Below are positions 41,443-49,764 of a stretch of DNA of 64,000 nt, one piece after another (the first letter of the stretch is position 1; each line of letters starts with the position of its first letter). Position numbers and translations under genes: made by a program. A model generated the notes under the pieces. The model did not search any database. It worked only from the letters and a program-made list of their open reading frames with translations, and was not told the DNA's origin. The stretch spans positions 2,046,001 through 2,110,000 of the forward strand of contig NZ_CP019630.1 in the NCBI RefSeq assembly GCF_001999245.1, read 5' to 3'. Source of the stretch: Roseibium algicola. GTDB lineage: Bacteria > Pseudomonadota > Alphaproteobacteria > Rhizobiales > Stappiaceae.

Positions 41443-42717
41443 CTACAACAGTGTTACGGGGAAGAGGACGATTTGTTCAAACACTGTGATCAGGTAAACC
41501 GACAAGAGCATTAGCAACAAAAACGGAAGTACCCCCATAGCGACGTCGCGCATTGATGCCTTACCTACGGATTGGATCACAAAAAGATTGAGTCCGACCG
41601 GTGGCGTTATGAGCGCACATTCGATCATGATAACAAAAAATATACCGAACCAAATGACATCAATGCCCAGAACCGTGAGAGAACCTGCAAGAACCGGCAC
41701 CATGATCAACATCATGGAAAGCGCCTCTAGGAACAATCCAATCACCAACAAGACCAGGGCAATAATGAAGATGAAAGTAAGCGGTTCGTGCACGTTAGTC
41801 GAAATCAGTTCGCTGATGTTCTGCGGCACGCGCCACAATGCAATCGCCTTGCCGAAAACCTTGGCCCCCGCGACGATCAACAGAATAGACACTGACGTGA
41901 CCATAGCCCGATAGACAGCCGCCTTGAAACCCGTCCATGTTATACTGCGAAGCACAACAGAAGTAACGAAAATAGCACCAGCAAAACCAATTGCAGCCGC
42001 TTCGGTGGGTGTGAACCAACCGCTATAGATCCCGGCCAAGACGAACAAAGCGAGGACTGCGGTTGGTCCCGCACGTAGCGCCGTCGATTTTCTGACGGCC
42101 CAACTGGCCGGTTCGGATGGCTCGTAATCTTTGGAGCGAAGTGCATAAATCACTGAGTAAAGAATGAAGAGCCCGACAATCAAAAATCCTGGACCGATTC
42201 CTGCAGTGAACAGCTTGAGTACGGAACTTTCAGTGATCACACCATAGATAATCAGAACGATAGACGGGGGTATGAGAATCCCGAGAGTGCCGCCTGCGGC
42301 TAACAACCCCAGAACGAACCGGCGTGGATAACCCCGCGCAGTCATCTCAGGGATGGCGACAGTTCCGACAGTCGCAGCTGTGGCCACAGACGATCCGGAG
42401 ATCGCCGCAAAGATCGCGCAACTGATCACGGTCGCGACCGCGACCCCACCCGACCAATGTCCGACCCAAGCTTGCACCGCCGCGAACAGATCCTGACCGA
42501 CTCTACCTTCCAATAGAATATTTGACATGAGCAAGAACAGGGGCACCGCCAAAAGGACGAAAGAATCCATCGATGAAAAAAGCCCGAGAGGAACAAGCGT
42601 GATCGAGAAATCTCCAAGGACGAGCAGAATGAGCCCGAAGCCCAAGAGCGCGAAAGCGACAGGAATTCCACATAACAACAGGATCAACAGGCCTGCTACA
42701 ATCAAGAGTGTCGTCAT
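41443..42717 (-). CDS. TRAP transporter large permease (DctM)
   Basis: This large membrane subunit of a TRAP (tripartite ATP-independent periplasmic) transporter has 424 residues and about 12 hydrophobic segments. Characteristic blocks are AISGSSVATAATVGTVAIPEM and AAGGTLGILIPPSIVLIIYG. It uses an Na+ gradient to move carboxylate-type solutes delivered by the binding protein. It starts one base after the DctQ stop, so the subunits are co-translated. Confidence 0.95.
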   Translation of the reverse strand: MTTLLIVAGLLILLLCGIPVAFALLGFGLILLVLGDFSITLVPLGLFSSMDSFVLLAVPLFLLMSNILLEGRVGQDLFAAVQAWVGHWSGGVAVATVISCAIFAAISGSSVATAATVGTVAIPEMTARGYPRRFVLGLLAAGGTLGILIPPSIVLIIYGVITESSVLKLFTAGIGPGFLIVGLFILYSVIYALRSKDYEPSEPASWAVRKSTALRAGPTAVLALFVLAGIYSGWFTPTEAAAIGFAGAIFVTSVVLRSITWTGFKAAVYRAMVTSVSILLIVAGAKVFGKAIALWRVPQNISELISTNVHEPLTFIFIIALVLLVIGLFLEALSMMLIMVPVLAGSLTVLGIDVIWFGIFFVIMIECALITPPVGLNLFVIQSVGKASMRDVAMGVLPFLLLMLLSVYLITVFEQIVLFPVTLL

Positions 42718-42718
42718 A

Positions 42719-43216
42719 TCAATGTTCCGGAGTGTCAGATTTTAAGGGTAAGTCGCCGCCACTGAGGCACTTACCGAGTTCTATGATCGTGCGAACGACG
42801 ACAAGAAACATCGCAATCGGCAACGCTAAATCAAATGGCCACGAAGGCATATCCAGCATGCTGCCGGTGGTCTTACCGCTCGACAGAGACGAAACTGCCA
42901 GTGGGACGGACGCATACAACGTCACGGAAGCAGAAAACATCACGAACAACAACGAAAGCAGATAGAACACTTTTCGCTTCGGATGGTCCAGGTTGTCTGT
43001 CAGGATAGTGACAGAGATGTGGTCACCATCTCGAAACAGGAATGCAGCACCGCTGAAGACTGACCAAACAAATAGCAGCCGGGCCACTTCTTCGACCCAA
43101 ATCGTAGGCGAATTGAAAAAATAGCGGGCAACGACTTCGATCACCAATATTACACCCAGTGCAAAGAACGCCCACGTTGCGCAATATGCGACCCAACGGT
43201 CGAGTTTAGTAAACAT
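42719..43216 (-). CDS. TRAP transporter small permease (DctQ)
   Basis: This small membrane subunit of the TRAP transporter has 165 residues and four hydrophobic segments. The conserved TIWVEEVARLLFVWSVFSGAA block is typical of DctQ. It lies between the DctP gene (61 bases) and the DctM gene (1 base) on the minus strand. Confidence 0.93.
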   Translation of the reverse strand: MFTKLDRWVAYCATWAFFALGVILVIEVVARYFFNSPTIWVEEVARLLFVWSVFSGAAFLFRDGDHISVTILTDNLDHPKRKVFYLLSLLFVMFSASVTLYASVPLAVSSLSSGKTTGSMLDMPSWPFDLALPIAMFLVVVRTIIELGKCLSGGDLPLKSDTPEH

Positions 43217-43277
43217 TACGGCGGCTCTCCCCCGAATTTATGTCGGGCGGCGGCTTGGCTGCCGCCCGGGATCGGTT

Positions 43278-44288
43278 TTAGTTCAGCGCTTGCGCTGCTT
43301 CGAGAACCTGCTTGCCGAGTTCACCCACACCTGACGCCCAATCCGAGATGACAGGGCTTGACACTTCGCTCCAAGCGGCAAGGTCTTCTTTGGTTGGCTG
43401 GTAGACAGTCATTCCATGGGTTTGTGCGTCAGCCAGAATTTCGCTGTGTAACGCGGAAGCCGATGTGCGCATCTCTTCCTCTGCCACCCGGGCCGCCGAA
43501 GTTACATGTGATCGCTGTTCATCTGTCAATCCTTGCCAAAATGCTTCATTTATTACGACGACGAATTCAACGTTCGCATGATTAGTCAAAGTAACATGGT
43601 CCATCACTTCCCAGAGAGATCGGGACCGGATCGAACCGATACCAGTCATCCCCACATCGACGGTGCCACGCTGATATGCCAGGAACTGCTCGGACCCCGA
43701 AATGACCGTCGGCACACCACCAACCTGCGCAATCCATTTCCCGAGGATCTTGCTGAATACCCTTACCTTACTGCCTGCGATGTCGCCGGGCTGTGCAATC
43801 GGCGCACCGTTGGACAACAGCACTACAGGGCCATTTGTTTGCCACCAGAGAACGCGTGAACCGGTTTTCAAAATCGCCTCATCCAGAAGACGGCGAACCT
43901 CTCCATTCGGGCCGACTGCAGTTGCCTGTTTTTCTTGTGTTGGAAAGAGGAAAGGCATGTAGAAAACATCAACCGCCGGAATTTCACCCCCGTAGGTGGT
44001 CAACGAGGCCACACCCATTTCCAATGCACCTCGTCCAATGGCTTCTGGTACTTCTTTGTCGCGGAAAAGCTGCGCGGAATCGTAAATTTCTACGTTTATA
44101 TCGGATGTCGCTTCCAAGGCTTTCTGAAACACGAGCAAATTCTGGCCAAAGTTGCTTTTCAATGGCGTCTGCATCGTAATCCGAAGCGTGGTGTCTGCGC
44201 TTACCGCGTTGGCAGAGCACAATATCATCGCACCAGCACACAAGGTTCGGGCCGATTTCACAATCCCCCTAAAATCATCCAGCTTCAT
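43278..44288 (-). CDS. TRAP transporter solute-binding protein (DctP)
   Basis: This periplasmic DctP-family binding protein has 336 residues. A signal peptide covers about residues 1-31 (GAMILCSANAVSA). The mature part has the DctP blocks GALEMGVASLTTYGGEIPAVD, GSKVRVFSKILGKWIAQVGG (with the carboxylate-clamping Arg) and SGSEQFLAYQRGTVDVGMTG. The ATG at 44288 has GGAGG upstream. It is first gene of the TRAP operon and divergent from a second DctP-like gene without signal peptide. Confidence 0.93.
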   Translation of the reverse strand: MKLDDFRGIVKSARTLCAGAMILCSANAVSADTTLRITMQTPLKSNFGQNLLVFQKALEATSDINVEIYDSAQLFRDKEVPEAIGRGALEMGVASLTTYGGEIPAVDVFYMPFLFPTQEKQATAVGPNGEVRRLLDEAILKTGSRVLWWQTNGPVVLLSNGAPIAQPGDIAGSKVRVFSKILGKWIAQVGGVPTVISGSEQFLAYQRGTVDVGMTGIGSIRSRSLWEVMDHVTLTNHANVEFVVVINEAFWQGLTDEQRSHVTSAARVAEEEMRTSASALHSEILADAQTHGMTVYQPTKEDLAAWSEVSSPVISDWASGVGELGKQVLEAAQALN

Positions 44289-44356
44289 CCAGTTTTCCTC
44301 CCTACAACAAATTACGACCATCAATATTTTTAGGTTACTGCCGTTTTTCCAATTTG

Positions 44357-44367
44357 TGTCCGACACT
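44357..44367. promoter_or_regulatory. Island palindrome, site 1 (TRAP divergent region)
   Basis: GTGTCCGACAC is an 11-base odd palindrome in the middle of the region between the divergent DctP gene (starts at 44288) and the DctP-like gene (starts at 44435), about 68-69 bases from each. It fits the FadR-family operator pattern GT-N3-AC. Three similar sites lie elsewhere in the island. Confidence 0.45.
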
Positions 44368-44368
44368 A

Positions 44369-44382
44369 TTGATCTAGGTCAA
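44369..44382. promoter_or_regulatory. FNR/CRP-family-like box
   Basis: TTGATCTAGGTCAA has the TTGAT-N4-NTCAA form of FNR/FixK/DNR sites and is palindromic except for one position. It lies directly beside the palindrome at 44357. Regulator identity is inference. Confidence 0.4.
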
Positions 44383-44434
44383 AATCTATGTCAAGATTTT
44401 TTTACGATAGGAACAACCAACCGAAGGTCGAACA

Positions 44435-45298
44435 GTGCTGCCATCAAAGAAAGCGATTTCAATCGGATACGATTTTCCCTCCAACCACCCACGCGCAAGA
44501 TTCCTTGAAAAGGCTGTAGCTCTCAGCCAAAAATCGGTCGACATCGTGATGAATCCACACGACCGGATATTCCCAGGGGCCGACACCATTGACGCTGTCC
44601 GCTCCGGCAAGCTCGACTTCGGCTGGATCAACTTTGCTCACCTCGAGCAGATCGCACCGGATCTTGCCGCGATGCATGCACCTTTCACCCTATCGGACAC
44701 AACGATGCACACGACAGAGCAACGACAACAGTATTTGGCCGAGGTAAATTCAAAATTGGGCGGGACCGACCTTTGCATCGCGGCTGTGATGCGCGGAGCA
44801 GATCAAATCATCTGTACCGGGCGGCCAATCGAGCTTGCCGGTGCACGTTTTTCCAAGCTTCCACTTAGGGTTCCAGGATCTGGAGTTTACGAAAACATTA
44901 TTGGAGCACTCGGGGCCAAACCGATTTTGGCCACCATCTCCACAGCTTTAGCACTTATCGAATCTGGAAAAGTCAAAGGCGCAATCACATCGCCAGGTGC
45001 GTGGCTAACACTATTCAAAGTCCATTACCCGCATGTTTATCACATGAAAGGACTAATGATGATAAACTATGTACTGCTTTCGCGGCGTGCAGACGCTGAT
45101 GCTGAATGGGCAAGATTGATTAAATCCGCAAATACACAATGCGTAACGGAAAATTGGGATGCAATGAGGATGCAAGATGAAGAGATTCTTGCCGCCATCA
45201 AAAGCTCTAACGAATGCACGTATCAGGTGATCGAACCTACAGATCACGAAGTTCGTTCCTTAGGCTCAGAGCCCGTTAATATTGGGCAGTTGCCGTAA
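44435..45298 (+). CDS. DctP-like solute-binding domain without signal peptide
   Basis: This stand-alone DctP-type domain has 287 residues. The fold blocks are HPRARFLEKAVALSQKSVDI, AVRSGKLDFGWINFAHLEQI, KLPLRVPGSGVYENIIGALG with the conserved Arg, and ALIESGKVKGAITSPGAWLT. The protein starts directly at the first strand, MLPSKKAISIGYDFP. Upstream, the same frame has a stop (TAG) at 44408, so no signal peptide can be added. GAAGG precedes the GTG start. It therefore should stay in the cytoplasm, perhaps sensing the imported solute. It is divergent from the TRAP operon. Confidence 0.8.
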   Translation: MLPSKKAISIGYDFPSNHPRARFLEKAVALSQKSVDIVMNPHDRIFPGADTIDAVRSGKLDFGWINFAHLEQIAPDLAAMHAPFTLSDTTMHTTEQRQQYLAEVNSKLGGTDLCIAAVMRGADQIICTGRPIELAGARFSKLPLRVPGSGVYENIIGALGAKPILATISTALALIESGKVKGAITSPGAWLTLFKVHYPHVYHMKGLMMINYVLLSRRADADAEWARLIKSANTQCVTENWDAMRMQDEEILAAIKSSNECTYQVIEPTDHEVRSLGSEPVNIGQLP

Positions 45299-45859
45299 TT
45301 CAGTCTGCACGAGCAGACGTTGAACATTCGCAATCATTTCCAGCGAACCGACACGCAGATTGAACGTCGACGGTTCGTTTTTGACAACGAGCCATGGCCC
45401 CGCCCTCGCGTCGAAGATCGACTTGTTCGAGCGGGATTAACTTCGTCAGTCGCCATGGCTCAGGATGGGCGAAGCATCGGTATTCAATAGCATACACAAG
45501 ACGCTTTACAAGCGGTGAATGCGGTGAAGCGACGGGAAAATAATGCTGCCGAAGCAACTGTCATCGCAGCGCGTCAGTCTGACGTATGGTTCGTTGAGGC
45601 CTAAACCGTCGGGTAGGAAATATGCGTATGTCTGCAAATTTTTTCGCGGATCGCAGCACCGAGATCAATTCCTACGACAGCGACATCCATCAAAATACTC
45701 CGGACTTAGAAACTCAACGCGAAGCCTGAGACCGCTCGAACGCTCCTAAAACGGGACAACCTGAGCTGCGAACCGTTTAATGTACGTCCATATTATAATT
45801 TACCTTGACATTTCGTCTTTATTACATCTTTTTGTCGGACCATAACTTAGGAGAAGACG
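45299..45859. other. Gap with no recognised gene before the catabolic block
   Basis: I find no convincing protein in these 560 bases; short open frames have no motif or ribosome-binding site. The right end holds TTGACA at 45805-45810, a possible -35 box, and the TGTCGGACC operator-like site at 45833-45841 just before the kinase-like gene. Base composition rises in GC after this point. Confidence 0.4.
45833..45841. promoter_or_regulatory. Island palindrome, site 2 (kinase-like gene)
   Basis: TGTCGGACC matches TGTC-S-GACA except for the last base. It lies about 20 bases before the start codon of the phosphotransferase gene, where a bound repressor would block transcription. Confidence 0.4.
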
Positions 45860-46945
45860 ATGGTACCGGCAGGTTTGCAACACACTCCTTCTCGGGAATC
45901 GACACCCGGATTGAACTTGGAGCGCTTGCGGACGTACTTGATGCGATATGGGCTTACTCTAGATCAGTCAATTGCCCCCAAAAGGTTTTCTGCTGGCTAC
46001 GGAAACATGAATTTCCTACTTAATACAAAAGAAAAACCGTTGGTTTTGCGGCGCCCACCGCTCGGTCCGGTGCCCCGAGGCGCCAACGATATGAGCCGCG
46101 AATACCGTTTGCTCTCGGGCCTCCACCCCACGCTGCCACTGGTTCCGAAAGCCGAACTGTTATGCGATGACTTGTCGGTGATTGGGGCGCCGTTCCTAGT
46201 GATGGAGTACCGTCCGGGCCTAGTCATCGGCGCGGAGATATCGTCCGACACTGTTGAGAAATGGTCAGGGACCGAACCAATTGGCCACGCTCTTGGCGGC
46301 CGCATTATTGATGTGCTGGCCCGACTGCATGCAGTCGACTTTCAGGCCTGTGGTCTGGGAGATCTCGGCCGCCCAGAGGGGTTCGTCGCCCGGACATTGC
46401 GCGGCTGGAGCAAGCGGGCGCACCTCAGCTGGGACGGCGATGCGCCCGGCGATCTCACCGCTTTGGCGGAGTGGCTCGAGGCGCATCAACCCGAGGCCAT
46501 AGGCCCCTCAACCCTGATCCACAACGATTTCAAACTCGACAATATCATCCTCGACCCAGAGAGACTTGAGCCCCGCACGTTGATCGACTGGGACATGGGC
46601 ACATTGGGAGACCCGCTCTACGATCTCGCCGTATTGCTCAGCTACTGGACCGAGGCAGATGACCCCGAGCCCATGCACCAGCTGCGCCAGATGCCCACCG
46701 CGCGCCATGGTTTTCCTACGCGTGAAGAGGCGGCGACGCTCTATGCAAAAGCCTGCGGCCGTGCCTTGCATGAGTTCACCTTTTACCGGGTGTTGGCCAC
46801 GCTGCGTATCGCCGTCGTCTTTCAACAGCTTTACCGTCGGTACGAGAGCGGCGGCACTGATGACCCGGGTTTCGCCCGGTTCGATGACCTTGCGCGTGGC
46901 CTACTGCATTTTGGCCTGCAGGTCGCCCGTGAACACTACTACTGA
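45860..46945 (+). CDS. Phosphotransferase (APH-like), ACAD10/11 or LvaA type
   Basis: This kinase-fold phosphotransferase has 361 residues. The catalytic HxDxxxxN motif is HNDFKLDN (221-228), and the metal site follows in IDWDMGTLGDP (242-252). The N-lobe has SAGYGNMNFLL with the ATP-binding Lys/Arg region after it. Proteins of this subgroup form the N-terminal half of human ACAD10/11 and the bacterial LvaA; they phosphorylate the 4-hydroxyl of 4-hydroxyacyl-CoA. The next gene, 12 bases away, is the matching dehydrogenase. TAGGAGAAG precedes the ATG. It is not expected to be an antibiotic kinase. Confidence 0.88.
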   Translation: MVPAGLQHTPSRESTPGLNLERLRTYLMRYGLTLDQSIAPKRFSAGYGNMNFLLNTKEKPLVLRRPPLGPVPRGANDMSREYRLLSGLHPTLPLVPKAELLCDDLSVIGAPFLVMEYRPGLVIGAEISSDTVEKWSGTEPIGHALGGRIIDVLARLHAVDFQACGLGDLGRPEGFVARTLRGWSKRAHLSWDGDAPGDLTALAEWLEAHQPEAIGPSTLIHNDFKLDNIILDPERLEPRTLIDWDMGTLGDPLYDLAVLLSYWTEADDPEPMHQLRQMPTARHGFPTREEAATLYAKACGRALHEFTFYRVLATLRIAVVFQQLYRRYESGGTDDPGFARFDDLARGLLHFGLQVAREHYY

Positions 46946-46957
46946 CAGGAACAGCTC

Positions 46958-48130
46958 ATGATCGCCTTCGACCCGACCCCAGAACAGGATGCGCTGCGCC
47001 AGCGGATCGAAACCTTCGTCATGGAGCAGATTGTTCCTTTCGAGAAAGACCCGCGGTGTGCCTCGCACGGCCCCACCGAAGAGTTGAGGATCGAGCTGAA
47101 CGCGCTGGCCCGCGAAGCAGGGCTGTTCGCACCGCAGGTGCCCAAGGAATGGGGCGGCATGGGGCTCGACCACGTCAGCATGGCGATTGCCTTCGAGGCC
47201 AGCGGGTTGTCGCCTCTTGGCCCGACGGCGATGCATTGTGCGGCGCCGGATGAGGGCAATATGAACCTGCTCCACAAGGTCGCCACCGAAGCGCAGAAAC
47301 AGCGCTGGCTGAAGCCCTTCGCCGCCGGCGAGTTTCGGTCCTGCTTCTCGATGACCGAGCCTTGGGGCGCGGGGTCCGACCCGTCAGAGATGAAAACCAA
47401 GGCGCATTATGACGGCGACGATTTTGTAGTCAGTGGCCTCAAATGGCTGATCACCGGAGCGCAGGGCGCGGGCTTTACCATCATTTTCTGCGACGTGGAA
47501 GCCGAAGGCGACAAGCCCGGCGGCCCGACCATGTTGATCTCGGACATGGACGCAGAGGGCATCACCTTGACACGACAGCTCGATACGCTCGACAGCTCTT
47601 TCACCGGAGGACACTGGGAAGTGACCTTCGATAACTTGGCAATCCCGGCCGAGAACGTGCTGGGCAAGGTGGGCGAGGGCTTTCGCTATGTGCAGGTTCG
47701 GCTCGCCCCGGCAAGGCTCACCCACTGTATGCGCTGGCTGGGTGGTGCTGTGCGGGCGCAGGGAATCGCGCTCGACTATGCACGCAAGCGCGAGGCCTTT
47801 GGCAAGCCCATTGGGTTGCACGGAGAGATCGGCGCGATGCTGGCCGAGAACGAGATGGAATTGCAGCAGTGTCGATTGATGGTCTGGTGGGTCTGCGCGC
47901 TGCTCGACAAAGGTGAGCGCGGACGGCACGAAAGTTCGATGGTCAAGACAGCGGTGTCAGAGGCGCTATTCCGCGTGGCCGACCGCTGCGTGCAGGTGCT
48001 AGGTGGCATGGGGGTGACAGGCGACACGGTGGTCGAGCAGATCTTCCGCGAGACTCGCGCTTTCCGCATCTATGACGGTCCATCCGAGGTACACAAGTGG
48101 GCAATCTCGCGTCGGATGATGAAGGGCTGA
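46958..48130 (+). CDS. Acyl-CoA dehydrogenase, ACAD10/11-like
   Basis: This FAD-dependent acyl-CoA dehydrogenase family protein has 390 residues. It shows CFSMTEPWGAGSDPSEMKT, the FAD/substrate segment, and RVADRCVQVLGGMGVTGD near the end. The usual catalytic Glu of YEGT is replaced: the motif reads YDGPSEVHK (D373), which resembles the ADGPDEVH stretch of ACAD10/11. In that group the enzyme removes the 4-phosphate and returns a 2-enoyl-CoA. It lies 12 bases after the kinase-like gene and 23 bases before the acyl-CoA synthetase. Confidence 0.88.
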   Translation: MIAFDPTPEQDALRQRIETFVMEQIVPFEKDPRCASHGPTEELRIELNALAREAGLFAPQVPKEWGGMGLDHVSMAIAFEASGLSPLGPTAMHCAAPDEGNMNLLHKVATEAQKQRWLKPFAAGEFRSCFSMTEPWGAGSDPSEMKTKAHYDGDDFVVSGLKWLITGAQGAGFTIIFCDVEAEGDKPGGPTMLISDMDAEGITLTRQLDTLDSSFTGGHWEVTFDNLAIPAENVLGKVGEGFRYVQVRLAPARLTHCMRWLGGAVRAQGIALDYARKREAFGKPIGLHGEIGAMLAENEMELQQCRLMVWWVCALLDKGERGRHESSMVKTAVSEALFRVADRCVQVLGGMGVTGDTVVEQIFRETRAFRIYDGPSEVHKWAISRRMMKG

Positions 48131-48153
48131 GACGCTTCAGGGGAGGAGCAAGT

Positions 48154-49764
48154 ATGGAACGAGTGGAGATGACGAGCTACGAGGCAGCCTGTGAGCGCTT
48201 CGAATGGCAAGTGCCGGAGACTTTCAATTACGGCGGTGACGTGGTGGATGCCTGGGCAGAGGATCCGTCGCGCATGGCACTGATCTGGGTCGACGATGCG
48301 GGCGAAGAGCGGCAGTTCACTTATGCCGACATCCGCGATCTGACCAATCGATTCGCCAACTACTTGACGGCCAAGGGAGTCCAAAAGGGCGATCGCGTGC
48401 TGATCATGTTGCCGCGTATTCCCGAGTGGCAAATTGCGATGGTCGGCTGCAACAAGATCGGCGCGATTCCGATCCCCTGCGTCACCATGCTGACCGAAAA
48501 GGACGTGACCTACCGGATGGAGCATTCAGGCGCGGTGGCGGTGGTGACGACGGCGGCCGAGACGCACAAGCTTGCTAGCCCAGCCAATATCCAGCTCTCC
48601 GTCGGGGCAGCGCCCGCATGGGACGATTACGAGACCGAGATGGCGCGGCAGAGCGCCAGTTTCGCCCCCGTCCGAGTGGAGGCCGAAGACCCGGCAATCA
48701 TGTTCTATACCTCCGGCTCAACCGGGTTGCCGAAGGGCGTGCTTCACGCCAGCCGGGGGCTGTTTTCCTGGCGCGTATCGGCTTGGTATTGGCTGACGTT
48801 GACCGAGGCGGACGTGATGTGGTGTACCGCTGATACCGGCTGGTCAAAAGCCGGCACTTCAATCCTCTATGGCCCATGGAGCTGCGGTGCGACGGTGTTG
48901 CTCTATGACGGGCCATTCGATCTCGAAAAACGCCTCGATCTGCTCGAGCGCTACAAGGTTAGTGTCTATTGCGCTGCGGCTACCGAGATCCGGCAGTTGG
49001 TGCAGATGGACATTGAGGAGTACGATCTCTCGGCGTTGCGGCTCTCGGTATCGGCGGGCGAGTCGGTGAACCCCGAAATCGTGCGCACCTGGTCTGACAA
49101 GACCGGCGCGCTGCTGCTCGACGGTTACGGCCAGACCGAAACGCTGATGACCGTGCTGAACTATCCGGTGATGGACGTAAAGCCCGGCGCCATGGGCAAG
49201 CCGTTGCCTGGAACCGAGGTCGCGATCCTAACCGAAAGGGGACACGCAGCCTCCACTGGCACGCCCGGCCAATTGGCTATCCGTTGCCCGCACCCGCAAC
49301 TGATGCTGGGCTATTGGAATGACGCCGAAAAGACGGCTGAGAGCTTTCTAACGGTGGATGGCGTGACATGGTTCCTAACCGGCGACACCGCCAGCATAGA
49401 CACGGATGGCTACCTGTTCTACGGTGGGCGCGATGACGACGTGATCAACTCGTCAGGCTATCGCATTGGCCCGATAGAGGTAGAAAACGCGTTGATGGAG
49501 CACGAGGCCGTGCTCGAATGCGCCGCCGTTGCCAGCCCCGACGAGACCCGCGGCGAGGTGGTGAAGGCGTTCATCATCCTGAAAGCCGGACATGCGCCGA
49601 GTGAGGTGCTGGCAAAGGAGTTGCAAGACTTCACCAAGGCCTTGACCGCGCCCTACAAGTATCCCCGACGAATTGCCTTTGTCGACGACCTGCCCAAGAC
49701 GCCTACCGGCAAGATCCAGAGACGGCTATTGAAATTGCAGGAGCTGGAGGATCAGTCGGCATGA
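48154..49764 (+). CDS. Acyl-CoA synthetase (AMP-binding, benzoate-CoA ligase-like)
   Basis: This ANL-superfamily acyl-CoA ligase has 536 residues. The P-loop is YTSGSTGLPKG (185-195); LDGYGQTETLM, FLTGDTASIDTDGY and the C-terminal catalytic Lys in KTPTGKIQRR are all present. It should activate the free carboxylic acid that enters the pathway. The sequence is closest in style to the benzoate/medium-chain ligase group, but the acid is unknown. GGGAGGAGC precedes the ATG at 48154; an earlier in-frame ATG at 48097 would overlap the dehydrogenase gene. Confidence 0.92.
   Translation: MERVEMTSYEAACERFEWQVPETFNYGGDVVDAWAEDPSRMALIWVDDAGEERQFTYADIRDLTNRFANYLTAKGVQKGDRVLIMLPRIPEWQIAMVGCNKIGAIPIPCVTMLTEKDVTYRMEHSGAVAVVTTAAETHKLASPANIQLSVGAAPAWDDYETEMARQSASFAPVRVEAEDPAIMFYTSGSTGLPKGVLHASRGLFSWRVSAWYWLTLTEADVMWCTADTGWSKAGTSILYGPWSCGATVLLYDGPFDLEKRLDLLERYKVSVYCAAATEIRQLVQMDIEEYDLSALRLSVSAGESVNPEIVRTWSDKTGALLLDGYGQTETLMTVLNYPVMDVKPGAMGKPLPGTEVAILTERGHAASTGTPGQLAIRCPHPQLMLGYWNDAEKTAESFLTVDGVTWFLTGDTASIDTDGYLFYGGRDDDVINSSGYRIGPIEVENALMEHEAVLECAAVASPDETRGEVVKAFIILKAGHAPSEVLAKELQDFTKALTAPYKYPRRIAFVDDLPKTPTGKIQRRLLKLQELEDQSA

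Noticed and set aside
45860..46945. Aminoglycoside resistance kinase.
   Set aside because: Although the fold is APH-like, the operon with an acyl-CoA dehydrogenase and ligase and the ACAD10/11-type pairing point to acyl-CoA metabolism.
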